Shown: in pieces, positions 32,527-41,419 of the stretch
Position numbering within the stretch: position 1 is the first letter of the stretch
Layout of the letters: each line of letters starts with the position of its first letter
NCBI GenBank assembly: GCA_009929735.1
Contig: RZZU01000022.1
Location: 1 to 41,471 of the forward strand
Reading direction: 5' to 3'
DNA: 41,471 bases
DNA from: Clostridia bacterium
GTDB lineage: Bacteria > Bacillota > Clostridia > Lachnospirales > Anaerotignaceae
Notes under the pieces: generated by a model
What the model was told of the DNA's origin: nothing
Database searches by the model: none
Seen by the model: the letters and a program-made list of their open reading frames with translations, nothing else
Translations under genes and position numbers: made by a program

Positions 32527-34977
32527 TTACACAATATTCAAGGGGTTTAACGTTAGATTAAAATGAAGCTCTTTTTTTACAGCTGTTTTCACTTTCTTAA
32601 CACGCTGCAACACAAATTTTACAAGTGTTTCTTCCTGTGTTCCTTGAATCAATATTCTTTGGCGATACTCCCCTCTGAACTTAGACAACACGGAGGGGAC
32701 AGGCCCCATAATAAAAAAATTCCCATCTTTGTTTTCTTTGTGCATCAGCTCTGCCAGACTTTCTGCCGCTAATGTTGTTTCTTTTTCATCCTGTCCGCTA
32801 ATCAAAACGGAGAAAAAAACGCCAAAAGGAGGGTATCCCATCATCTGCCGCAATAAAATTTCCTCATCATAAAACCCTTTAAAATCCTGATTGGCGGCAT
32901 GGGTAATTGCATAGTGCTTTGGCTGATAGGTTTGAATATAAACCCGCCCCGTGTTGTCGGCTCTTCCTGCCCTTCCTCCAGCCTGCGTAATCAGCTGAAA
33001 GGTGTTCTCCGAAGCATAAAAATTGCCTGTATTTAAGGAGGTATCTGCCGCCATAATCCCCACCAACGTCACCTTTGGAAAATCATGCCCTTTTGCAATC
33101 ATCTGCGTTCCCACCAAAATATCAGCCTGTCCTTTGCGAAATGCCTCTAAAATACGGCTATGGCTGCCCTTTTTTATTGTTGTATCCAAATCCATGCGTA
33201 ATATCCTTGCTTTCGGAAACAATCGCCTTGCTTCATCCTCAATTTTCTGGGTTCCTGTGCCAAAATATCGAATATACTTCGAGCCGCAAGCAGGGCAGAC
33301 TTTTGGATTTTGCGCTGTTTTTCCGCAATAATGGCACATCAAAAGATCCTCTTTTGCGTGATAGGTATAAGAAATGCCGCATTCAGGGCAACGCATCACA
33401 TGACCACAGCTGCGGCAGGATACAAAGGTTGCATACCCTCTTCTGTTCAAAAACAGCATCGTTTGCTCGCCCTTGTCCAAATTTCCTGCAATTTCCTCTT
33501 GCAGTACACGGCTGAAGGAGGAACGGTTTCCCTCTTCCAATTCCCTGCACATATCCACAATGTTCATTTGGGGAAGAACGCCGCCACCTGTCCTTTCCTT
33601 TAATTCTACAAAAAGGTACTCCTCCGTAACCGCCTTATGGTAGGTCACCAAATCAGGCGTTGCACTACCCATGATTAAAACGGCCCCAGTATCATGGGCT
33701 AACTCCTTCGCCGCTTCCCTTGCATCATACTTTGGCGTAACATCGGAAATATAGCTGTTTTCATGCACCTCATCTATAATGATCATGCCCAAATTTGAAA
33801 AAGGCATAAACAAAGCAGACCTTGGGCCAATGATAACTGAAATTTCCCCATCTCTTGCCTTTTTCCATTGATCCAGCCGCTCTCCGGCGGAAAGCCTGCT
33901 ATGGGTAACAGAAACCACTTCACCAAAGCGGGAAATGAACCGCTCCATCATTTGAGGTGTCAAAGAAATTTCCGGAACCAGAACCACCGCCTGCTTTCCC
34001 ATCGCCAAGGTTTTTGCAATGCTTTGCATATAAATTTCTGTTTTCCCGCTGCCTGTAATGCCATGAAGAAGAATGGGTTTTTTCTCAGCTTTTGCAACCT
34101 GTGCTTCAATCTTTCTTAAGGCATCTGCCTGTTCTTTTGTAGGCTGAAAAGGGGTTGTTTTTTCATAATCCTCCAGCGAAAAAACTGCTCTCTTTGTTTC
34201 TTTTCGCCGTTCCAGTAAAATTCCTTTTGCAAGCAAAGTTTTCACAGGGGAAGCACTAATTCCATTCGCTTTTATTTCATCTGAGGTACACTCTCTTTTT
34301 TCCATCAACAAATCAAGGAGCTTTTTCTGTCCCAAAAGACGTTTATCCTGTTCCGCCTTTTTTCTTGCATTTTCCAGCAAAGGGGAGGTGAAATTGATAG
34401 AAAAAAAACGTATTTCATTTTTAAATTCCGCCTGTAAAATCCTCTGTTTCAGGGATATTATATTCTTTTTTTGTAGCTGCTGTATTGCATTTTTACAGCC
34501 GCCGCCCAAAATTTTTTCCAACTCCGAAAGCTCGGCAGTGCCCCCCACTTCCTCCAAGGCTTCCAAAACCGACTGCTCGGCTTCGCTGCATTTTGTCCTT
34601 GTGTCCTGTGGAATCAGTGCGGCATACCATACGCTTTTTGTCCGAATTCCAGTGGGCATAATTGCCTGCAAGCATTGGCTTAGGGTGCAAAAATATTTTT
34701 CCTTCATCCATTCTGCCAAATGCAGCATTTCTGGGGTAAAAATAGGTTTGCCATCATCCAAAACCTCAAGCAAATCCTTCAGTTTTTCATTGGAAATTTC
34801 ACTCTCGTCAGAAAGGGAAAGAATATAGCCCTCTGTTTTGTTGTTTCTCTTTCCGAAAGGCACAATCACCCGAACACCTGGAACAGCTTTGTCCGCAAGT
34901 TTTTCCGGAATACGATAGTCAAATACCCGATCCGTATCGGGACTGTTCATTCCCACAATCACTCTGGCAAACTTCAT
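32527..34977 (-). CDS. priA: Primosomal replication-restart helicase PriA
   Basis: 816 residues. It reloads the replicative helicase at collapsed forks. An N-terminal fork-binding domain (about 1-105) is followed by Walker A GITGSGKT (306-313) and Walker B IIIDEVH (400-405). The zinc module has four CxxC-type pairs (CRSCGHVMRCPECG ... CHYCG ... CPACG), then VGTQMIAKGHDFP and QAGGRAGRAD of helicase motifs V-VI. Motif II is DEVH where DEEH is usual. ATG 34977 follows GGGGGAGG; an ATG at 35016 precedes it and is rejected. coaBC, often just upstream, is missing. Confidence 0.95.
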   Translation of the reverse strand: MKFARVIVGMNSPDTDRVFDYRIPEKLADKAVPGVRVIVPFGKRNNKTEGYILSLSDESEISNEKLKDLLEVLDDGKPIFTPEMLHLAEWMKEKYFCTLSQCLQAIMPTGIRTKSVWYAALIPQDTRTKCSEAEQSVLEALEEVGGTAELSELEKILGGGCKNAIQQLQKKNIISLKQRILQAEFKNEIRFFSINFTSPLLENARKKAEQDKRLLGQKKLLDLLMEKRECTSDEIKANGISASPVKTLLAKGILLERRKETKRAVFSLEDYEKTTPFQPTKEQADALRKIEAQVAKAEKKPILLHGITGSGKTEIYMQSIAKTLAMGKQAVVLVPEISLTPQMMERFISRFGEVVSVTHSRLSAGERLDQWKKARDGEISVIIGPRSALFMPFSNLGMIIIDEVHENSYISDVTPKYDAREAAKELAHDTGAVLIMGSATPDLVTYHKAVTEEYLFVELKERTGGGVLPQMNIVDMCRELEEGNRSSFSRVLQEEIAGNLDKGEQTMLFLNRRGYATFVSCRSCGHVMRCPECGISYTYHAKEDLLMCHYCGKTAQNPKVCPACGSKYIRYFGTGTQKIEDEARRLFPKARILRMDLDTTIKKGSHSRILEAFRKGQADILVGTQMIAKGHDFPKVTLVGIMAADTSLNTGNFYASENTFQLITQAGGRAGRADNTGRVYIQTYQPKHYAITHAANQDFKGFYDEEILLRQMMGYPPFGVFFSVLISGQDEKETTLAAESLAELMHKENKDGNFFIMGPVPSVLSKFRGEYRQRILIQGTQEETLVKFVLQRVKKVKTAVKKELHFNLTLNPLNIV

Positions 34978-35001
34978 TTCCCTCCCCCTTTCTAATGAAA
35001 A

Positions 35002-35153
35002 ATTAAGCAAGTGCAAAATACAAGTTCTCGGGACTTTGTCCCAAACCCTGCAAGCCTTTGAAAAGGCTTAACCGAACCTTTTGATCACTTTTTCCAAAAG
35101 ACACATATGGGCGAAACACGCAATCTCGACTTCCTATTCTGCACTTGTCTAAT
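35002..35153. mobile_element. MITE-like element with 19-bp terminal inverted repeats
   Basis: The left end, 35002-35020, and the inverted right end, 35153-35135, agree at 16 of 19 positions around the core CAAGTGCA. The inside holds stem-loops GGGAC/GTCCC and AAGCCTTT/AAAGGCTT. The element is 152 bp, has no coding capacity, and lies between the rpoZ terminator and the priA ribosome site. It shares the short-palindrome style of the mosaics but not their sequence over any length. Mobility is inferred from structure only. Confidence 0.5.
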
Positions 35154-35171
35154 AAAAAATTTATACCTTTC

Positions 35172-35243
35172 AAAAAGGACGATAAACAAAAATTCTGCGC
35201 AAAAACATTTTCTCCCGCGCAAAATACATTTTGTTTATCGCCC
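35172..35243 (-). terminator. Terminator of the yicC-remA-gmk-rpoZ operon
   Basis: CGATAAACAAAA (35180-35191) and TTTTGTTTATCG (35229-35240) pair perfectly and extend to 15 bp with a G-U pair in minus RNA. Five T (35172-35176) follow. The stem starts eight bases after the rpoZ stop. The loop of about 37 nt holds a GCGCAAAA direct repeat. Confidence 0.8.
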
Positions 35244-35250
35244 TCTTTTC

Positions 35251-35541
35251 TTATTTCTCTGTTGCTTCGAAATTTTCTTCCTCATCCATCAGAAGCATTT
35301 CCTCGTCGCATCCAGCTTCTCTGGCCTGACGAACCTTGATTCTGCCCTCATAAAGCTCATTTACCGCAATAGAAACCGGTTTGTTAACCTTAATTTTAGT
35401 AATCATGGGTTCCGCATGGTCAACAAGCTGCCTTGCTCTTTTTGCCGCCGCAATTACAATTGTATATCTACTTCCAAGGGTAATATCATCCGTTTCTTCA
35501 TTAATAATTTCCAATAAATCTGAATAAGAAGGTCTTAACAT
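35251..35541 (-). CDS. rpoZ: RNA polymerase omega subunit
   Basis: 96 residues. It begins MLRPSYSDLLEI and has SRYTIVIAAAKRARQLVD, the omega helix that clasps the beta' subunit, followed by KPVSIAVNELYEGRI. An acidic tail ends the protein. ATG 35541 lies two bases below gmk, with GGAGAG overlapping the end of gmk. The gmk-rpoZ pair is conserved across bacteria and fits the link of both to ppGpp control. Confidence 0.95.
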   Translation of the reverse strand: MLRPSYSDLLEIINEETDDITLGSRYTIVIAAAKRARQLVDHAEPMITKIKVNKPVSIAVNELYEGRIKVRQAREAGCDEEMLLMDEEENFEATEK

Positions 35542-35543
35542 TC

Positions 35544-36152
35544 TTACATCTCTCCTTTGAATATCTTTTTTATATTAGGGTTTCTGCTGGATTTCATTCT
35601 TTCGGCCTGAACGATGGCAAGAAAATCCTCCGTGGCTTCCTCAATGGTATCATTAATAACTACATAATCATACTCTCCCACCAATTCCATTTCCTCTAAG
35701 GCTCTGTGAATCCTTCGGTTTATCGTATCCTTATCCTCCGTGCCTCTATTGGTTAGGCGTCTGCCCAATTCCTCTAAATTTGGGGGCATCAAAAAAACCA
35801 AAACACCGTCCGGATAAATTTTTTTCACTTGCAGCGCTCCTTGCACTTCAATTTCAAGGATTACGTTTTTCCCCTGCGTCAACTGCTCCACAACATATTT
35901 GCGTGGTGTACCATAATAGTGTCCGCAAAATTCTGCCCACTCCAAAAGCTCCTTATGCTCTTGCATACGCAAAAATTCCTCTTTTGTATGAAAGAAATAG
36001 TGAACCCCATCCTTTTCATACTCTCTGGGTTCCCTTGTTGTTGCAGAAATGGAAAGTGAAAAATTTTCTTTTTTGCAAAGCTGCTCGACTACCGTTCCCT
36101 TGCCTGAGCCAGAAGGCCCGGAAATAATCAGCAAAATCCCCTGTTTCTTCAT
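35544..36152 (-). CDS. gmk: Guanylate kinase
   Basis: 202 residues. It phosphorylates GMP to GDP. The P-loop is GPSGSGKGT (12-20); the GMP-binding region has TTREPREYEKDGVHYFF and LLEWAEFCGHYYGTP, and EVQGALQVKK follows. ATG 36152 overlaps the remA stop by one base and follows GGGGA. It is a middle gene of yicC-remA-gmk-rpoZ. Confidence 0.97.
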   Translation of the reverse strand: MKKQGILLIISGPSGSGKGTVVEQLCKKENFSLSISATTREPREYEKDGVHYFFHTKEEFLRMQEHKELLEWAEFCGHYYGTPRKYVVEQLTQGKNVILEIEVQGALQVKKIYPDGVLVFLMPPNLEELGRRLTNRGTEDKDTINRRIHRALEEMELVGEYDYVVINDTIEEATEDFLAIVQAERMKSSRNPNIKKIFKGEM

Positions 36153-36412
36153 TATGAATTCCCCTTCTGCTCTGCTTGAAGCCTGCCGCCCACTGTTTCA
36201 GGCATATTGGGCGAAAGCACCAAATGCCCATTATCCATAATAATCACACAACGGGTCTTTCTGCCATAGGTTGCGTCGATTAAATTCCCCTTTTCCTTCC
36301 CCTCCTGCACAATGCGCTTAATTGGGGCAGAATCAGGGCTGACAATGGCAATGACCCGATTTGCAGATACTACATTCCCATATCCAATATTCAAAAATTG
36401 TATTTTTTCCAT
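36152..36412 (-). CDS. remA: RemA/DUF370 DNA-binding regulator
   Basis: 86 residues. It starts with the highly conserved [20 protein letters not shown] and contains [18 protein letters not shown]. In Bacillus, RemA is a ring-forming DNA-binding activator of matrix and osmolyte genes; in Clostridia its targets are less clear. It is slightly shorter than, but collinear with, the Bacillus protein. It lies 14 bases below yicC and overlaps gmk by one base. Identity is firm by sequence and by the yicC-remA-gmk order. Confidence 0.94.
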   Translation of the reverse strand: MEKIQFLNIGYGNVVSANRVIAIVSPDSAPIKRIVQEGKEKGNLIDATYGRKTRCVIIMDNGHLVLSPNMPETVGGRLQAEQKGNS

Positions 36413-36426
36413 GAGCCCACTCCCGA

Positions 36427-37314
36427 TTACTCTAAGTTTTGAATCTGCTCACGAATTTTCTCAATTTCGCTTTTGAGCTCGATGGTTACCTGTACAATTT
36501 GAATATCATTTGCCTTTGAAGCAATGGTATTTGACTCTCGGTTCATCTCCTGTACAAGGAAGTCCAGCTTTCTGCCCACCTGACCGCCTTTTTTCAAAAT
36601 ATCGGCAAGCTGAACCAAATGGCTTTCCAGACGGGTAATTTCCTCATCCACACAGCCTCTGTCGGCAAAAATGGCAACCTCCGTTGCAATGCGCTGTGGA
36701 TCAACGTCAATGCCGCCGAATAAATCCTTCAGACGGTTATTGAGCTTATCTCTGTATTCTTCCACCACCAAGGGTGAACGCTCCTTAACCACACAAACTA
36801 AGTCTTTAATCCGCTCCGCCTTTGTCAAAATATCCTTTTGCAAGGCTTCCCCTTCCGTCTGACGCATCGCAGCAAAGCGTGTTACTGCCTCATCCAATGC
36901 AGGCAATAAGGCTTCCCAAATGACAGCCTCATCCTTTTGAGGTTTTTCTACCGTAATGACATCAGGGAATTTTGCTGTTAAATCCAAAAGGTTTCCGCCC
37001 TCAATGCCTATGCTTTCCTGAAGAAGCTTTAATTTTTCAACATATGCCTGCGCCAATGCCTTATTCAGCTTCACCTCAACATCGTCTAAGGCGAACGTTT
37101 CAAAACTGATATATACATCAGTTTTTCCTCGAAAAACCTGCTGCATAATATGTTTTTTAATTTTATCTTCCAAGCTTGCCAAGGAACGAGGCAACTTAAT
37201 GTTAATATCATTATATCTATGATTTACGGATTTTATTTCAATGGTAAATTTTCTATCCTCAGCAATATGCTCACCACGACCGTATCCCGTCATGCTTCTA
37301 ACACTTGATCCCAT
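36427..37314 (-). CDS. yicC: YicC/YloC-family endoribonuclease
   Basis: 295 residues. It starts [10 protein letters not shown] and shows [17 protein letters not shown], with the C-terminal [18 protein letters not shown], both strongly conserved. Members cut RNA in a metal-dependent way; in E. coli YicC is linked to decay of the small RNA RyhB. ATG 37314 follows GAGAGG. It is the first gene of the operon, with a leader of about 200 nt from the promoter at 37527-37555. Confidence 0.95.
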   Translation of the reverse strand: MGSSVRSMTGYGRGEHIAEDRKFTIEIKSVNHRYNDINIKLPRSLASLEDKIKKHIMQQVFRGKTDVYISFETFALDDVEVKLNKALAQAYVEKLKLLQESIGIEGGNLLDLTAKFPDVITVEKPQKDEAVIWEALLPALDEAVTRFAAMRQTEGEALQKDILTKAERIKDLVCVVKERSPLVVEEYRDKLNNRLKDLFGGIDVDPQRIATEVAIFADRGCVDEEITRLESHLVQLADILKKGGQVGRKLDFLVQEMNRESNTIASKANDIQIVQVTIELKSEIEKIREQIQNLE

Positions 37315-37495
37315 ATTCTTTTCCTCTCTCGTACTCTCTGTGTACTTTCATGCAAAGACGATTCGCGAACAATGTTTTCCTTACAACATCAGTTTTTGTC
37401 AATATTTTGTATATCAAGGTATCCCTTTCTGTTTTCACTTGGCTTGCAAATAATTCCCACAAATCATGAAGAAACACGCAAAAATCCAAAATCAT
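37298..37495 (-). CDS. Possible leader peptide upstream of yicC
   Basis: An open frame of 65 residues (from ATG 37495, MILDFCVFLHDLWELF) fills the yicC leader and ends 17 bases inside yicC in another frame. Its composition looks protein-like, with an amphipathic and then basic C-terminal half. The ribosome site is poor (AGAGA eight bases upstream). It could be a real short protein, a translational coupler, or chance. Confidence 0.2.
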   Translation of the reverse strand: MILDFCVFLHDLWELFASQVKTERDTLIYKILTKTDVVRKTLFANRLCMKVHREYERGKEYGIKC

Positions 37496-37526
37496 GAAGC
37501 GATCTCTGATATATACATTGCTCTCC

Positions 37527-37555
37527 ATTATAGCCTAAGCCCATGTAAATTTCAA
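37527..37555 (-). promoter_or_regulatory. Promoter of yicC-remA-gmk-rpoZ
   Basis: Minus strand: TTGAAA (37550-37555), a 17-bp spacer and TATAAT (37527-37532), a near-consensus housekeeping promoter. It is divergent from the rqcH promoter about 80 bp away. Confidence 0.8.
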
Positions 37556-37630
37556 GGAAAACCTGAAAAACAGCCCTTATTTTTTAATCAAATTTTAATT
37601 TTTATCCTCCGTGTATTATCTTTCCGCCTA

Positions 37631-37639
37631 TGTTATACT
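37631..37639 (+). promoter_or_regulatory. Extended -10 promoter of rqcH
   Basis: TGT followed by TATACT (37634-37639) gives an extended -10 box. The -35 region is poor. It lies 37 bases before ATG 37677, which follows AAAGGAGG. Confidence 0.6.
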
Positions 37640-37676
37640 ATACCGACGTATGAAACGTAAAAAAGGAGGAACGCAT

Positions 37677-39443
37677 ATGGCTTTGGACGGTATCACCACG
37701 GCAGCTATTGTGCACGAGCTGAAAACAAATCTAATTGGCGGCAGAATTGATAAAATCCATCAACCGATGGCGGATGAAATTCGCTTTACCATAAGAGGTA
37801 TGGGCGTTGTCCATAAAATATTGGTTTCCGCAAATTCAAACAACCCAAGAATCCATCTGACGGAAACCGCAAAGGAAAACCCAATGACCGCCCCTTTGTT
37901 CTGCATGGTTTTGCGCAAACATATTGCGGGGGGCAAAATTTTAGATATTTGTCAGCCCGATTTTGAACGTATTATCATCATAAAAATAGAGTCTGCAAAT
38001 GAAATGGGTGATATGACGGTTAAAAATCTGATTTTAGAGATAATGGGAAAGCACAGCAACCTCATTTTAACCGACGAAAACGGAACTATTTTGGACTCTA
38101 TCAAGCGAATTTCGCACGAAAAAAGCTCTGTGCGTGAAGTATTGCCCGGGAAAGCATATGTACTTCCGCCCTCTCAAAATAAAAAAAATCCGCTTTTCGC
38201 AGTAAAATCGGATTTTCTGTATGCCCTTCATTTGCAAGAGGGACAAAAGCTGCAGGAATTTCTCTACAAAACGTATACGGGAATCAGCCCCATAATGGCA
38301 GGCGAAATTTGCTTCCGTGCCAAGCTTGAACCCTCCAATTCCTGTCAGCAGACAACGATTGAGGAAGGGGAAAGTTTATTTGCGGCTTTTGAGGAAGTCA
38401 TGCGTATCGTAAAGCAGACAAGCTTCATTCCTAAAATATACTATCATCCAAACTCCAGCCGTGTTTTGGATTTTGGCGTTCTGGAAATGACGGAATTTTA
38501 TGCCTTGGAGCAAAAAATCTTCCCATCTGTTTCCATATTACTGGAAAACTTCTATCATGAACGGGATAATGCTTATCATGTCAAGCAAAAAGCACATGAT
38601 ATGCGCCGTTTGGTAAATTCTAATATTGAACGTTGTGTAAAGAAAAAGGAAATTCAGCTGAAAACCCGTAAGGACGTGGCTGATATGGAGATTTGGAAGA
38701 AAAAGGGCGAGCTTTTAACCGCTAATATTTATGCCATTCCCCAAGGCGTGACAACCTTCCGTACCATAGATTTTTATGATGAAGCAATGAAAGAAATTGA
38801 TATTTCCTTAGAACCCACAAAAACAGCGGCTGAGAATGCACAAAAATATTTCTCCAAATACAATAAAGCAAAACGAACCCTTGCCGCCTTGGAAGTTCAG
38901 GAGAAGCAAAACGACGAAGAATTGCGCTATCTGGAAAGTGTACTGAATGCCTTGGATAATGCCTCTGACGACGCTGACCTTTCGGAAATCAGAACAGAAT
39001 TGGCAGAAAGTGGATTTGTTCGCCGCCAAGCACCAAAAAAAGGTGCACCTAAGCCCAAAAAAGCCAAGCCTCTGCATTTTGTATCCACAGATGGCTATGA
39101 TATTTATGTAGGGAAAAGCAATTTGCAAAATGATGAATTAACCTTACGCTTTGCCGACAGCACGGATATTTGGCTGCATACCAAGGAAATCCCCGGTTCT
39201 CATGTTATTATCCAAACCAATGGCACCGGTACTGCAAGCGATGGAGCCTTGGAAGAAGCGGCAAACTTAGCAGCCTACTTTAGCAAGGCAAAAAACAGCA
39301 GTATGGTTCCTGTTGATTATACGCTGCGCAAAAATGTAAAAAAACCAAACGGTGCAAAACCGGGTATGGTCATTTACCTGACCAATCGAACCCTTTATGT
39401 CACTCCTGATGAGGAAAAGATGCAGTCTATGCAAAAGCTTTAA
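37677..39443 (+). CDS. rqcH: Ribosome quality-control factor RqcH (NFACT protein)
   Basis: 588 residues. It binds stalled 50S-peptidyl-tRNA complexes and adds an alanine tail. The NFACT-N domain begins MALDGITTAAIVHEL and includes GGRIDKIHQP and HSNLILTDENG. Coiled-coil arms lie at about 290-440. The NFACT-R domain holds DGYDIYVGKSNLQNDELT and IWLHTKEIPGSHVII near the end. Older annotations call it fibronectin-binding protein A. ATG 37677 lies seven bases after AAAGGAGG; the frame upstream to 37611 precedes the promoter. It is divergent from yicC, as its homologue yloA neighbours yloC in Bacillus. Confidence 0.95.
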   Translation: MALDGITTAAIVHELKTNLIGGRIDKIHQPMADEIRFTIRGMGVVHKILVSANSNNPRIHLTETAKENPMTAPLFCMVLRKHIAGGKILDICQPDFERIIIIKIESANEMGDMTVKNLILEIMGKHSNLILTDENGTILDSIKRISHEKSSVREVLPGKAYVLPPSQNKKNPLFAVKSDFLYALHLQEGQKLQEFLYKTYTGISPIMAGEICFRAKLEPSNSCQQTTIEEGESLFAAFEEVMRIVKQTSFIPKIYYHPNSSRVLDFGVLEMTEFYALEQKIFPSVSILLENFYHERDNAYHVKQKAHDMRRLVNSNIERCVKKKEIQLKTRKDVADMEIWKKKGELLTANIYAIPQGVTTFRTIDFYDEAMKEIDISLEPTKTAAENAQKYFSKYNKAKRTLAALEVQEKQNDEELRYLESVLNALDNASDDADLSEIRTELAESGFVRRQAPKKGAPKPKKAKPLHFVSTDGYDIYVGKSNLQNDELTLRFADSTDIWLHTKEIPGSHVIIQTNGTGTASDGALEEAANLAAYFSKAKNSSMVPVDYTLRKNVKKPNGAKPGMVIYLTNRTLYVTPDEEKMQSMQKL

Positions 39444-39610
39444 GGCAATACCTCATAATTCTGCGTACCCATATGTGCCATCAGATTTTTCGTCAGACAA
39501 AACAAAAGCTCAGTGAATACCAGAAGTATAGGTGAGCATTTTTGTGCAGACTGACAGAAACGAAGAAAACAGGCGGGGAAAGCATCCTCTGTGAATGATG
39601 GAGTGTTGCC
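39444..39610. repeat. Foldback repeat D2, directly after rqcH
   Basis: This 167-bp homologue of 29896-30067 shares GGCAATACC at the left, AGATTTTTCGTCAG and GACAAAACAAAA inside, GAGCATTTTTGTG, then AGTGTTGCC at the right. It starts at the base after the rqcH TAA. Its inner arms can fold back, so it may also shape the rqcH mRNA end. Short frames on it are repeat translation, not genes. Confidence 0.7.
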
Positions 39611-39763
39611 TTCAGCCGCCTTTAACTTGCAAAACATCGGTGGGTGTGAAGTAAAAATGATTTTAACCTCTGCGCAAGACGATTTATTAATATCATTTTA
39701 TTTTGCTCATTATTGTTTTTTGAATCTCACCATTGACCCCAAAAATGAATGCAGCTAAGGATT

Positions 39764-39797
39764 AAAAAATGCGGTCAATTACAAAATCGCATTTTTT
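39764..39797 (+). terminator. Terminator between rqcH and the MATE gene
   Basis: AAAAAATGCG (39764-39773) and CGCATTTTTT (39788-39797) form a perfect 10-bp stem ending in six T, then CTTTCT. It ends rqcH transcription about 320 bases below the stop. The remainder of the 39611-39905 gap is AT-rich without a recognisable gene. Confidence 0.7.
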
Positions 39798-39905
39798 CTT
39801 TCTGCAATTTTTATATTTGATTTTTCAATATTTTTATGATACTTTCAATGACTTTTAGACACTTTAAAAAAGCGTCCCGTCATATTTTGAATTGAGGTTT
39901 TTATT

Positions 39906-41234
39906 ATGCAAAATGAACTGGCAAAAGATTTTAATTTGTCCTCTTTATTGCGTTTTACACTGCCAACAATCACCATGCTGATTTTTATTGCTACTTACAC
40001 CATTGTGGATGGTTTTTTTGTTTCCCGTTATGTTGGCACAGATGCCCTATCTGCAATTAATATTGTGTTCCCACTGATTCATATTATGATCGGCGTCGGT
40101 ATTATGCTGGGCACGGGTGGCAGCGCAATCATTGGGCGAAAGCTGGGAGAAGGAAACATAGAGGACGCACGCCGAAATTTTACTTTCATTACAATATTTG
40201 CGGCAATTTTAGGGCTGATTCTTTCAGAAATTTGCTTTGCGTTTATTACCCCATTATCTCGCTTTCTAGGGGCGAATGATATTCTTTTGCCCTATTGTGT
40301 GGATTACGGGAGAATTCTCATGATTTTCTATTCTGTTTCTGTGATGCAAATTTTGTTTCAAACTCTATTTGTGACAGCAGGAAAGCCACATTTCGGTCTA
40401 TGGCTGAATGTGATCTCCGGCCTTGCCAACATTGTTTTTGACTATTTGTTTATTGCGGTCATGGATATGGGCATTAAAGGAGCTGCATGGGGTACTGTTT
40501 CAAGCTTCCTATTCGGCGGATTAGTCCCCCTATGGTACTTTTCCAAACCCAGAGGCCTTCTTTATTTTGTGAAACCAAAATGGGATGGTAAGGTTATTCT
40601 GGCAAGCATTCTCAATGGTTCCTCCGAGATGGTAAACTCCTTGGCCATGGCGGTGACTACGGTTCTATTTAACCTGTCCATGATGAAGTATTTGGGACAA
40701 GATGGCGTTGCCGCAATCACAATCGTTTTGTATGCTCAATTTTTATTTTCATCTGCATATATGGGCTTTTCCAATGGATCAGCACCAATTTTCAGCTATA
40801 TTTACGGGAATCAAAATATCAAAAGAATGAAAAAAACCTTTTTGATGTGCTGCCAAGTAATCCTGCTATCTTCTTTTGTAATTTCTGTATTTTCTTTCTT
40901 TGTGGCTAGCCCCATCATTGCAATCTTTACGCCCAAAAATACCTCCACTTATGAAATTTCCCTCCATGGGTATCATATTTTTGCGTGGAATTTTCTTTTT
41001 GCGGGCACCAATATCTTTACATCGGCTTTCTTCACCGCTTTATCCAACGGCAAGCTGTCTGCTGTCATTTCATTTTCGAGGACATTCTTTTTTGTCACTG
41101 TCTGCATTCTGTTTCTGCCTCATGTATTTGGCGTCAACGGAATTTGGCTGGCAATTCCGATTGCCGAAGGTTTGACCACCATCTTGGCGATTAGCCTGCT
41201 TTTCGTTGGCAATAAACAGTATCATTATTTATAA
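39906..41234 (+). CDS. MATE-family multidrug/Na+ antiporter
   Basis: 442 residues with about 12 hydrophobic spans in two six-span halves. The N-terminal half shows FTLPTITMLIF, YTIVDGFFVSRYVGTDALSA, and GVGIMLGTGGSAIIGRKLGEG, which are hallmarks of the MATE (DinF/NorM) export fold. The second half starts near ILASILNGSSEMVNSL. Such proteins expel cationic drugs or metabolites using Na+ or H+; the cargo is not predictable. ATG 39906 lies nine bases after GAGG. It is a single-gene unit between two terminators. Confidence 0.9.
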   Translation: MQNELAKDFNLSSLLRFTLPTITMLIFIATYTIVDGFFVSRYVGTDALSAINIVFPLIHIMIGVGIMLGTGGSAIIGRKLGEGNIEDARRNFTFITIFAAILGLILSEICFAFITPLSRFLGANDILLPYCVDYGRILMIFYSVSVMQILFQTLFVTAGKPHFGLWLNVISGLANIVFDYLFIAVMDMGIKGAAWGTVSSFLFGGLVPLWYFSKPRGLLYFVKPKWDGKVILASILNGSSEMVNSLAMAVTTVLFNLSMMKYLGQDGVAAITIVLYAQFLFSSAYMGFSNGSAPIFSYIYGNQNIKRMKKTFLMCCQVILLSSFVISVFSFFVASPIIAIFTPKNTSTYEISLHGYHIFAWNFLFAGTNIFTSAFFTALSNGKLSAVISFSRTFFFVTVCILFLPHVFGVNGIWLAIPIAEGLTTILAISLLFVGNKQYHYL

Positions 41235-41375
41235 GCAAAGGCTTATGTAACGCAATTTTCTTTTCAAAATTCAAACGAATAAGAATTTCTCTGTGAAATA
41301 CCACCTTTTCCATTGATCCCTTTTGCAATTCCATTTTCTTTTGAACTAAAACTGCCAGTTTTTTTATATTCAGCA

Positions 41376-41419
41376 AAAAAACCTGCTAACAAAAGTCAAT
41401 ACTTTATTAGCAGGTTTTT
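41376..41419. terminator. Terminator after the MATE gene
   Basis: ACCTGCTAA (41381-41389) and TTAGCAGGT (41407-41415) form a 9-bp stem, flanked by A5 and T5, so it works on both strands. It lies about 140 bases below the MATE stop. Nothing else is recognised in 41235-41471. Confidence 0.8.

Noticed and set aside
39440..39637. Minus-strand frame of 65 codons after rqcH
   Set aside because: It coincides with repeat D2 and has no ribosome site; treated as repeat translation.
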